In this document: positions 1-5,689 of the stretch, piece by piece
Layout of the letters: every line of letters starts with the position of its first letter
Position numbering within the stretch: position 1 is the first letter of the stretch
Assembly: GCA_025451145.1 (NCBI GenBank)
Contig: JANWKX010000106.1
Coordinates: 1-7,560 of the forward strand
Reading direction: 5' to 3'
Source of the DNA: Vampirovibrionales bacterium
Lineage (GTDB): Bacteria > Cyanobacteriota > Vampirovibrionia > Vampirovibrionales > JAGQHJ01
DNA length: 7,560 bases
The notes under the pieces: model-generated
What the model saw: the letters and a program-made list of their open reading frames with translations, nothing else
Database searches by the model: none
What the model was told of the DNA's origin: nothing
Position numbers and translations under genes: made by a program

Positions 1-5
1 AAATA

Positions 6-79
6 TCGGGATGACAGGATTCGAACCTGCGGCCCTCTGCTCCCAAAGCAGATGCGCTACCAAGCTGCGCTACATCCCG
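6..79 (-). tRNA. tRNA-Pro (anticodon UGG)
   Basis: On the minus strand this folds into a full cloverleaf. The acceptor stem pairs CGGGATG (79-73) with CATCCCG (13-7), followed by discriminator A (complement of T6). The D arm is of the GCGCAGCTTGGTAGCGC type. The anticodon stem TCTGC/GCAGA encloses the loop TTTGGGA, giving anticodon TGG, which reads proline codons. The T arm contains GGTTCGAATCC. The 3' CCA is not encoded, because the bases after the discriminator read TATTT, so it must be added by the CCA-adding enzyme. The C-initial acceptor stem is usual for proline tRNAs. From memory, the GGGATG/CATCCC stem resembles plastid and cyanobacterial trnP(UGG); that comparison is not computed here. 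Confidence 0.97.
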
Positions 80-96
80 AAACAAGATTTATGGTA

Positions 97-126
97 AGTC
101 TAACAGGACCTTCGACCAGATGGCAA
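97..126 (-). promoter_or_regulatory. candidate sigma70-type promoter of tRNA-Pro
   Basis: Read on the minus strand, a TTGCCA box (complement of 121-126, five of six to TTGACA) is followed after 18 bp by TAGACT (complement of 97-102, four of six to TATAAT). The position fits: initiation about 7 nt downstream would leave a 5' leader of roughly 10 nt before the mature tRNA. A short dyad, GATTC-TT-GAATC (127-138), lies directly upstream of the -35 box. The call rests on box matching only. Confidence 0.4.
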
Positions 127-282
127 GATTCTTGAATCCTATATCGCATTCAACCCATTTCACCTTCAACGGATCATTCTCTTGCCCAATCTTTTCGTGG
201 TGTACCGATCCCCTCTTTTGGCCGATTAAGAGCCATTTCAGGGGCCCTTGAACGGGTATACACAATGTCTTTTCTGTGAGTT

Positions 283-300
283 AAACTCAAGGTTGAGTTT
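283..300. repeat. perfect 18-bp dyad, possible operator
   Basis: AAACTCAA (283-290) and TTGAGTTT (293-300) are exact reverse complements separated by GG. The near-absence of a spacer favours a site for a dimeric DNA-binding protein over an RNA hairpin. Its right arm supplies the -35-like TTGAGT of the candidate promoter at 293-321, so a bound protein would cover RNA polymerase's contact site. The operator role is inferred from symmetry and position; the regulator is unknown. Confidence 0.4.
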
Positions 301-321
301 GGCGAATGGGATCAGTATTCT
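293..321 (+). promoter_or_regulatory. candidate sigma70-type promoter of the SDR gene
   Basis: TTGAGT (293-298, four of six to TTGACA) and TATTCT (316-321, four of six to TATAAT) are separated by 17 bp. Initiation near 328 would give a leader of about 50 nt before the ATG at 377. Both boxes are moderate matches. The overlap with the dyad at 283-300 makes the site more credible as a regulated promoter. Confidence 0.35.
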
Positions 322-376
322 TGAGGGACATCTTCTGAAGGGCCGAGATCTTAAATTTGTTGAAAAGGCGATATGA

Positions 377-1363
377 ATGAAAATCCTCGTGACAGGGGCA
401 ACGGGCTTTTTAGGCCATAACTTTCTGGATCAGTTGATGACCGTGTCCCCCGAACCGGAAATCTGGATTTTAGCCCGTGATCCCCAAAAAGCTCAAAGCC
501 TTAAAATCTCTTTGCCAAAGCCCGTGACCATTGTGCAAGGTGATTTGTGTCAGCCGGAGACCCTTCAAAATTGGCCGCAAGATTTTGATTTGGTGTTTCA
601 TCTGGCCGCCTTGGTGGGATTAAAGGATGGTGATGTCTTTTACGAAGTCAACACACAGGGGACAGCACATCTACTTGCTGCCTTGCAGGAGCAGGTTCAC
701 TTAAAAAGACTGGTTTATATCAGTTCCATTGCCGCCATTGATCGTCCCCTCGATGCGAAACCGCCCTACCACCCACTGGATGAGGCCTCACCAGCGGCCC
801 CCAGGACAGACTATGGACGCTCCAAATATCAGGCAGAGCAATTGATTAAAAACAGCTCATTCCCCTACACGATTTTAAGACCGGCTTATATTTTTGGCCC
901 TTACCCCCGAAAAGGCTCCAGCATGGACAAGGTCATTTATGATGCAGTAGATGCGAACCCCTACACCCGATTTCCCTATACGGGGCGAGCCAGTGAGATT
1001 TACGCACCAGATCTAGCCGAAATCATCTGGTTGGTTGCCAATACCCAGGCCTGTGAAAATGAAGACTATTTTGTGGGCAACATGCAACCTGTCGCCGTTC
1101 GGGACTTCTTTAGCCTTCTTTACGGCCTTTTGAACCGTCAAGAACGCCCCTATCCTATCCCGGGGCTTTTGCTACCCCTTTTAAAGCGCTTGATGATACA
1201 AGAAGGTTTGCAGCCCATTTTGGGAGAGATCTTGTTCGAAGATTACTTTGTGTGCAATGTCACCAAGCTCTATCGGCATATCCAATACAGACCTTATTAT
1301 GGCTTTGCGGCCGGGCTGACCAAAACCCTTCAATGGTATCGCCAAAATCAACTGGTGCAATAA
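377..1363 (+). CDS. extended SDR, NAD-dependent epimerase/dehydratase-like (328 aa)
   Basis: This is an extended short-chain dehydrogenase/reductase with an N-terminal Rossmann fold. The glycine-rich dinucleotide motif TGATGFLG is at residues 6-13, the GDL acidic position at 55-57, and HLAA at 75-78. The catalytic serine region is YISS at 114-117, the catalytic pair is Y146-GRS-K150, and LRPAYIFGP follows at 167-175. Length is normal for sugar-nucleotide epimerases, 3-beta-HSD-like and hopanoid-associated (HpnA-like) epimerases. The C-terminal substrate domain (about 176-328) is too variable for a substrate call; it is probably a nucleotide sugar or a lipid/sterol-like compound. The protein is likely cytosolic and uses NAD(P). 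The ATG at 377 has GAAAAGG (362-368) 8 nt upstream. A second ATG four bases earlier is out of frame. The gene is divergent from the tRNA and 63 bp from the next gene. Confidence 0.9.
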   Translation: MKILVTGATGFLGHNFLDQLMTVSPEPEIWILARDPQKAQSLKISLPKPVTIVQGDLCQPETLQNWPQDFDLVFHLAALVGLKDGDVFYEVNTQGTAHLLAALQEQVHLKRLVYISSIAAIDRPLDAKPPYHPLDEASPAAPRTDYGRSKYQAEQLIKNSSFPYTILRPAYIFGPYPRKGSSMDKVIYDAVDANPYTRFPYTGRASEIYAPDLAEIIWLVANTQACENEDYFVGNMQPVAVRDFFSLLYGLLNRQERPYPIPGLLLPLLKRLMIQEGLQPILGEILFEDYFVCNVTKLYRHIQYRPYYGFAAGLTKTLQWYRQNQLVQ

Positions 1364-1426
1364 GAGTACCAACCCTATGGTAAACTAATCTATGTAACGA
1401 TTCATGTTTGGGGAAAGATCAATCAG

Positions 1427-1684
1427 ATGGCAAGCTCTCCGCCCTCCAAAAAAAAGTATTGGCTGATGATTTCTCTGTTGGGAGTGCTCCTGTTCTCCAT
1501 CATTAGCATTTTGGTGATATTTAAGCAAAATGACGTGGATCAACAGTATTATCATCCCTTTGCCCAAAAAGTTGAAGCGGCAAAAGAATATCAAAAAGAG
1601 ATGGAAGCTCAAGAACCACAAGCTCCAGGCTTTCGTGAATCGGATATTACAAAATTCAAGGGAAAGCGCTACGACACCTACTAA
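1427..1684 (+). CDS. small single-pass membrane protein, unknown function (85 aa)
   Basis: I do not recognise this family. The N-terminus is short and basic (SKKK at residues 7-10), then a strongly hydrophobic segment spans about 12-32. A hydrophilic, Glu/Lys-rich stretch at about 44-62 could form a short coiled coil, and the tail is polar and ends in tyrosine. The positive N-terminus suggests N-in topology, with about 50 residues on the outer face of the inner membrane. Reading it as an uncleaved signal anchor is inference. The ATG at 1427 has a purine-rich GGGGAAAG (1410-1417), a loosely spaced ribosome site. An open frame on the opposite strand overlaps it, but this one has the coherent membrane-protein composition and the orientation of its neighbours. 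It may belong to the downstream membrane-protein block; the gap to the next start is 132 bp. Confidence 0.7.
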   Translation: MASSPPSKKKYWLMISLLGVLLFSIISILVIFKQNDVDQQYYHPFAQKVEAAKEYQKEMEAQEPQAPGFRESDITKFKGKRYDTY

Positions 1685-1802
1685 TCCCAAAGAGCCAAAG
1701 CCAACAAAAATGGATTACTTAATGTCTGTTTACAGAAGCAATTCATAGGCTTGAGGGGTTTTTATTGATATGCCATTATAGTGCCTTAACCTGGGGAATA
1801 AA

Positions 1803-1808
1803 AGAGGG
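1803..1808 (+). promoter_or_regulatory. ribosome-binding site supporting a TTG start
   Basis: AGAGGG lies 8 nt upstream of the TTG at 1817. The nearest in-frame ATGs, at 1838 and 1841, are preceded by a C-rich stretch with no Shine-Dalgarno-like sequence. This is the main reason for preferring the TTG start. Confidence 0.5.
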
Positions 1809-1816
1809 TCGGGCTT

Positions 1817-3217
1817 TTGTCTTTGCTTCAACCACTCATGATGAACAATGTGGTTAACCGAATTTGTTCTCCGTTAGCTACCAATCGTAATCTGCAGACC
1901 CTAGCGATAGAGGTTTTAGGCATTAACGTGCCTAAAACAGCCATGGTGCGGACGAAAAAAGAAGCTTTAGATGTGGGTTTTAACGAATTTGGCAATACCC
2001 TGGGGTTCTTTGGCGGGCTTTGGGGCATTGGCGCCTTATTTGACAAATTGGTCAAAATTCCCGGAGAAATCGGACCAGCAAGCCCCTTACGTCTCATGAA
2101 ATCCTTTGCCTTGGTCCCACCCTTGTTTGCCTTCATGATGTCAACGCCTTATTTCAGGAATGCCTTTACGGCCTGGAAGTCTGGCACAACCCAATACAAG
2201 GATCTGATTACGAACGATCAACAGACCTCATCGCCCCAAAATGGGTCTTTAGAAGCCTCCCGTGAGGCTGCCAAAGGCTATTTAATGAAAGCACTTGGGA
2301 TTTTAGGCGCCGGAATCGGTATTGGCGCCTTGGGGATTTTACTGACCCGGTGGGGGCCTGGTCCATTGGCGGTTTTAAAGGATGACGCGGCCTTATCGAA
2401 GCTCTTAGGTAAAACCTGGGAATGGCAGAAACCGATTCGCTCCCTTTTGGACAGATTACCCGACCGTATCAGCCAGGCTAAGATTTTCAATCAACCGTTT
2501 CAGCCTTTGAAAACGTTATGGAACACGTTTTGTCTGGCTGGCACCAAAGCCAATGTGTATGGTGACACCCAGGCGATTTTATTTTGGGGATTACCGGCTT
2601 ACCTAGGCTGGATGGCTGCTTCAAGAGACAAATATGAGATTAAAGAACAACTGCTGAAAATGTTGAACTTTATGGTGATTTTTAAGCTCATCCGAATGGC
2701 AACGGATAAGGCTTTGGAAAGTAAGATCAATCCATTACGCGCGGCACTTCCCAGCTTCTATAAGGATGGTCGGCTTCTTTATAAAGAAGCTCTTGGTGAG
2801 TTAAAGAATCCCACGGTGTTCAATAATCCGACTGTGAAGAAAGCATTGATGTTTGAAAACATAAAGATCCTGGGTGGTCTTGGCCTTACAGTCATCTTTA
2901 TGGCCACATTGCCGGCCCTTTTAAACATTTACCTGACCAAGAAGCGGATGCAAAGAGATCAACGACTATCCCATGGCCCTAACCCTCTAGAGCAAGTCAT
3001 ATCCACGAATCAGGGATTGAAGCCTGATTTAAGGCAATATTCGGCTTGGCCTACCTATCAATATCCTAGGCAAAATTTTAACGCCAATAACCCTTATTGG
3101 GCTTATTCTTACCCATCCTACTCGTTTTATCCCACCTATTGGATGAGACCGCCGACTTTCGATGCATTTGGCCGACCTATGGAATTTCTCCCCAATTCCG
3201 GTTATTCTGGGTATTAA
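1817..3217 (+). CDS. multi-pass membrane protein with Tyr/Trp/Pro-rich C-terminal tail, unknown (466 aa)
   Basis: I do not recognise this protein. Hydrophobic segments fall at about residues 60-76 (Gly-rich), 97-110, 155-177 (Gly/Ile-rich), 250-268, 281-294 and 350-374, so it is probably an integral inner-membrane protein with four to six passes. After the last segment comes a basic stretch (TKKRMQRDQR, 374-383), suggesting a cytoplasmic flank there. The final 59 residues (408-466) are very rich in aromatic residues and proline, with 11 Tyr and 3 Trp, and look disordered or low-complexity. No enzyme motif is visible. The TTG start at 1817 is chosen on its ribosome site; ATG at 1838 would remove only seven residues. 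The stop is 33 bp before the thioredoxin-like gene, so cotranscription is likely. The coding sequence contains two perfect inverted repeats (1913-1938, 2773-2790). Confidence 0.8.
   Translation: MSLLQPLMMNNVVNRICSPLATNRNLQTLAIEVLGINVPKTAMVRTKKEALDVGFNEFGNTLGFFGGLWGIGALFDKLVKIPGEIGPASPLRLMKSFALVPPLFAFMMSTPYFRNAFTAWKSGTTQYKDLITNDQQTSSPQNGSLEASREAAKGYLMKALGILGAGIGIGALGILLTRWGPGPLAVLKDDAALSKLLGKTWEWQKPIRSLLDRLPDRISQAKIFNQPFQPLKTLWNTFCLAGTKANVYGDTQAILFWGLPAYLGWMAASRDKYEIKEQLLKMLNFMVIFKLIRMATDKALESKINPLRAALPSFYKDGRLLYKEALGELKNPTVFNNPTVKKALMFENIKILGGLGLTVIFMATLPALLNIYLTKKRMQRDQRLSHGPNPLEQVISTNQGLKPDLRQYSAWPTYQYPRQNFNANNPYWAYSYPSYSFYPTYWMRPPTFDAFGRPMEFLPNSGYSGY
1913..1938. repeat. 10-bp perfect inverted repeat with 6-nt loop, inside a coding sequence
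   Basis: GTTTTAGGCA (1913-1922) and TGCCTAAAAC (1929-1938) are exact reverse complements around TTAACG. In mRNA this would form a stable stem-loop about 100 nt after the TTG start of the 466-residue membrane protein, where it encodes VLGINVPKT and flanking residues. No U-tract follows, so it is not a canonical terminator. A translational or mRNA-stability role, or a protein-binding site, is possible; so is chance under coding constraint. Confidence 0.55.
2773..2790. repeat. perfect 18-bp palindrome inside a coding sequence
   Basis: GCTTCTTTA (2773-2781) is followed directly by its exact reverse complement TAAAGAAGC (2782-2790), with no spacer. It lies in frame within the 466-residue membrane protein and encodes part of RLLYKEAL (residues 319-326). 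Function unknown; it may be coincidental. Confidence 0.5.
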
Positions 3218-3250
3218 GATACATTGGCACCAAGAAAAGGATGAAGGCAC

Positions 3251-3730
3251 ATGTATAAGCAAAGTTTTTTTATGGTCATCCTTGCATTGTTATTGGTGGG
3301 GATTATTTCCAGTGGATCCAGACTGGTTGCCGCTATTCCGGGCTTAAACGGATTACCGTCAAGCTACGATCCTAAGGTCAATATTGAACAAGCGGCGTCG
3401 ACATCCAATGTCCCATTATTGGTGGAGTTTTACACGGATGAGTGCCACACGTGCCAAATTGTAACGCCCTGGGTGCATCAGCTACAAGACAAATATCGTA
3501 ATCAGCTGACATTTGTCATGATCAATCTGGATGATCCGCAACAAAACGCCATTGCCAATATCTTTGCCGTACAATATGTCCCTGCAATCTTTGTTTTTGA
3601 CGCTAAACATATGGTCAAAGCCCAAGTGGATACCAGTGCCTATGCCAGTAAAAAGGATTTGGATAAAGCCATTGAATTGACAATGCATCAAGTTGAACTT
3701 CAGGCCCAGTCAAAGGATAAAGGGGCTTAG
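3251..3730 (+). CDS. membrane-anchored or exported thioredoxin-fold protein, CHTC motif (159 aa)
   Basis: Residues 8-29 form a hydrophobic signal peptide or N-terminal anchor, placing the domain on the outer face of the inner membrane. The thioredoxin fold runs from about 47 to 148: VPLLVEFYTDEC leads into C65-H66-T67-C68, and VPAIFVFD carries the expected cis-proline at P111. The fold supports a thiol-disulfide oxidoreductase or thioredoxin-like chaperone role; its partner is unknown. One oddity is that the tryptophan normally preceding the first cysteine (WCxxC) is replaced by glutamate E64, which in this family usually shifts redox properties. The length fits one domain plus an anchor. The ATG at 3251 has AAAAGG (3235-3240) 10 nt upstream. 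The gene starts 33 bp after the membrane-protein stop, so the two are probably cotranscribed; acting on that protein is a guess. It is not clearly DsbE/CcmG, TlpA or TxlA/HCF164. Confidence 0.85.
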   Translation: MYKQSFFMVILALLLVGIISSGSRLVAAIPGLNGLPSSYDPKVNIEQAASTSNVPLLVEFYTDECHTCQIVTPWVHQLQDKYRNQLTFVMINLDDPQQNAIANIFAVQYVPAIFVFDAKHMVKAQVDTSAYASKKDLDKAIELTMHQVELQAQSKDKGA

Positions 3731-3816
3731 AGTGACTGATCTTCTGATTGCTTAACAGAAAATTACAAAACCTTTAGCATTTGCTTCTTCTGACGATATC
3801 TAAATCAGATGGCGTT

Positions 3817-3822
3817 GGAGGG
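3817..3822 (+). promoter_or_regulatory. strong ribosome-binding site
   Basis: GGAGGG sits 5 nt upstream of the ATG at 3828. It is the best Shine-Dalgarno match among the genes of this block and fixes the start of the 329-residue membrane protein. The 97-bp gap in which it lies contains no convincing terminator or promoter. Confidence 0.6.
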
Positions 3823-3827
3823 TCAAC

Positions 3828-4817
3828 ATGTTTAGAGCGTCTACGATCAAAAATGCAATTGTTTATCCCTTTAAACGGCAAAATTTTGCCAATACAATTG
3901 TAATTCCGAGTGGTTTGTCCCTTGTATCAAGTATCTTAATGGGAATTGCAATTTTCATGGCTGCTATTCCCTTGATTGCCCCGGGGATTGCTCAATCTTC
4001 CGTGATGGGTAGCTTTGCACCTGAGATTGAAGCGGTTGCCGGATTAATCTCAGCAAGTGTTGCACTACCGCTGGCCGCGATTTGTTTCTGTTTAGCCTTG
4101 GCCATGGTGATTCCGGTTTATGGATTTACCTGGCAGATGGTGCGCCATTGGCAAATTTATGGTCTTGAGACCCCAGCGCCATCCTGGCAGAAGAGCTGGC
4201 CCACATTTTATCGATCGGGTATACAGATAGTTGTTGCAAGTGTGGTTTTTGCCATCCCCATGTGTCTGGCTGCCATACCCCTAGGGGCCGCGATGCCGTT
4301 TTTAATTGCGCCTTATTTTTTAGCAGCCAAAGAGCAGTCCTTTGTAGCCATTCTAAAGAATATTCAACCTGGCATTCAGCTTATTCAGGAACGGATGGGC
4401 AAAATATACCTTGGATTTTACCTAAGCGTCATTCTTGGTATTGGGTATTCAATTGTGGCAAGCCTTTTCTCCTGGGCTTTGATTGTTGCGCCTATTTTAA
4501 TGGCTGCTGCCGGTATCAGTTGTTTGTACCTGCTCTGTGATACGTTTGATGTTAAGTCTTCTGGCATGAGTCATCAAGACCAGGGTTTAGCCAGACAACC
4601 CGAGAAAGAGGGCCAATCAATGGGCTTTCTAGATCAACTTCTTCCCTCTAAAGGCGATAAAAAGGCAGAAGCGCTGGTCAATATTGCCGATGTTGAGGGG
4701 GAAGCGGTTATGGTGTATGACAATTTAAGCCAAGAACAGGATGTAAAATCTGCACAGCCTGCTATGATAGGCAATTATGATGCGGATAGAAACCCATGGT
4801 TAAAACATCGCTCCTAA
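3828..4817 (+). CDS. DUF4013-like multi-pass membrane protein (329 aa)
   Basis: The layout resembles DUF4013-type membrane proteins. An amphipathic N-terminal stretch (NAIVYPFKRQNF, 9-20) is followed by hydrophobic segments at about 25-55 and 66-99. Next comes a polar loop with a G-x-x-W-x-x-V pattern and a Pro/Trp-rich part (99-126), then hydrophobic segments at about 130-165 and 194-238. After the third hydrophobic block is APYFLAAKEQSFVAIL (161-176), matching the P-x-x-x-A-...-F pattern of the family. The family link is from memory of the pattern, not a search, and its biochemical role is not established. A hydrophilic tail of about 85 residues (245-329), probably cytoplasmic, is absent from its neighbour. 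The downstream gene starts 30 bp later and looks paralogous, so the two may form a hetero-oligomer. Confidence 0.75.
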   Translation: MFRASTIKNAIVYPFKRQNFANTIVIPSGLSLVSSILMGIAIFMAAIPLIAPGIAQSSVMGSFAPEIEAVAGLISASVALPLAAICFCLALAMVIPVYGFTWQMVRHWQIYGLETPAPSWQKSWPTFYRSGIQIVVASVVFAIPMCLAAIPLGAAMPFLIAPYFLAAKEQSFVAILKNIQPGIQLIQERMGKIYLGFYLSVILGIGYSIVASLFSWALIVAPILMAAAGISCLYLLCDTFDVKSSGMSHQDQGLARQPEKEGQSMGFLDQLLPSKGDKKAEALVNIADVEGEAVMVYDNLSQEQDVKSAQPAMIGNYDADRNPWLKHRS

Positions 4818-4847
4818 TCCCCTTGAATACAACAAGCAGGTCTTTCG

Positions 4848-5645
4848 ATGCAGTGGGCTGATGCAGCATTGTTTCCGCTCCAAAAGCCCATTCGAAGGAT
4901 GTCTCTTGAAATTCCGGGCCTTATATTTTTGGGTGGGGTCTGCTTTAGCACGATGGTCAGCGGTGGTTTTCTGTTTATCGTCGGGTTAAATCCCACATCT
5001 GCGCTTTTTGCCCTGACTCCCTACATCGCAACATTGCTGGCTTTAATTTGCCTGGGGTTAGGGTATTGCTGGCGCTTAATCAGCTGTGTCAACCAAAGAC
5101 CCAATGAATTGCCTCCTGTTTTGGCTTCAGAGGCAGCAGGAATCATTTTTGAAGGGGCCCAATTGCTTTTTTTCTATTTAATGGTTGGGGCATTTTTAAC
5201 GGCATCAGCCATTCTTCTATTTCCCTACGGCATCATTATCCCGATTGCGTTAATTGGGCTTTACCCATTATTGGTTATCCCCATGGTGGCCTCCGTTCAA
5301 GACAGAACCCTGTTTGGCCTACTAGATGCCTGCCTGGATATTCCTGATGTCCTTGGAGCCCAATACCTGGGCATTTGGTTTGAAATAACGTTGTATGGCA
5401 TTATTGCAGGAGGGGTGGTGTATCCAATACTAATCGTCCTTGCAGCCTGCTCTGTTTTAGGGCTTAACCTGGTTCCAGGACTCTTCTTAAGCCTGTTATT
5501 GGGCTTTATCAAATTATCTGCCTCGTTATGCCTGCCATTGATTCGGAAACTAAAGGATAGCTCCGAAGAAGATCCCTTGATTGAAGACTCAAAACTGGTG
5601 ACGGTAACATTATCGCCCTATACCAAAACCCGTTCGCTTCGATAA
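4848..5645 (+). CDS. DUF4013-like multi-pass membrane protein, probable paralogue of the upstream gene (265 aa)
   Basis: Hydrophobic segments lie at about residues 20-46, 50-72, 103-126, 128-150, 173-203 and 207-233, followed by a charged C-terminal tail (234-265). Order and spacing of features follow the upstream gene: DAALFPL near the N-terminus (compare NAIVYPF), GYCWRLI before a polar loop (compare GFTWQMV), a Pro-rich loop ending at GAQ (compare GIQ), and PMVASVQDRTLFGLL (compare PYFLAAKEQSFVAIL). The two appear to be diverged tandem duplicates. The ATG at 4848 has AGCAGG (4835-4840) 7 nt upstream and lies 30 bp after the preceding stop, so translation from one mRNA is likely. Function is unknown. 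It converges on the adhesin gene with only 38 bp between stops. Confidence 0.75.
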   Translation: MQWADAALFPLQKPIRRMSLEIPGLIFLGGVCFSTMVSGGFLFIVGLNPTSALFALTPYIATLLALICLGLGYCWRLISCVNQRPNELPPVLASEAAGIIFEGAQLLFFYLMVGAFLTASAILLFPYGIIIPIALIGLYPLLVIPMVASVQDRTLFGLLDACLDIPDVLGAQYLGIWFEITLYGIIAGGVVYPILIVLAACSVLGLNLVPGLFLSLLLGFIKLSASLCLPLIRKLKDSSEEDPLIEDSKLVTVTLSPYTKTRSLR

Positions 5646-5689
5646 ACTAAGCTTCCGGTTCAATGGCGTGTTACGGGGCCGTCTTAGTT
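5645..5689. terminator. possible weak bidirectional terminator structure between convergent genes
   Basis: AACTAAG (5645-5651) and CTTAGTT (5683-5689) are exact 7-bp reverse complements and each overlaps the stop region of one convergent gene. The 31-nt loop is large and no T-tract follows on either strand, so it is a poor intrinsic terminator. It is recorded because it is the only symmetric element in a junction where transcripts must end or collide. Confidence 0.2.

Larger units (their letters stand above)
80..376. other. intergenic region between tRNA-Pro and the SDR gene
   Basis: This stretch of about 297 bp separates two divergently oriented genes and holds no convincing coding sequence. 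Visible content is the candidate tRNA promoter (97-126), a perfect 18-bp dyad (283-300), a candidate promoter for the downstream gene (293-321) and the ribosome-binding site near 364-368. The part from about 140 to 280 shows no recognisable RNA gene, repeat or motif. Confidence 0.6.

Noticed and set aside
127..138. Short dyad GATTC-TT-GAATC upstream of the tRNA promoter
   Set aside because: Five-base arms are too short to separate from chance; it is mentioned only in the promoter entry.
1385..1690. A 101-residue minus-strand open frame overlapping the small membrane protein gene
   Set aside because: It is antisense to the gene at 1427-1684, which has a coherent basic N-terminus, membrane segment and polar tail and the same orientation as its neighbours. 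The antisense product has a less coherent composition.
1740..1790. Possible terminator or promoter before the 466-residue gene: GAGGGG followed by five T, and a TATAGT box at 1777-1782
   Set aside because: The T-run has no upstream stem able to pair with GAGGGG, so it is not an intrinsic terminator. TATAGT is a good -10 box, but at 17-bp spacing the -35 position reads AGGGGT and there is no extended -10 TG.
3743..3809. Inverted repeat TCTGATT / AATCAGA in the 97-bp gap between the thioredoxin-like gene and the next gene
   Set aside because: Arms are only 7 bp and 53 nt apart, with no supporting pairing between them and no T-tract. This is likely in AT-rich spacer by chance.
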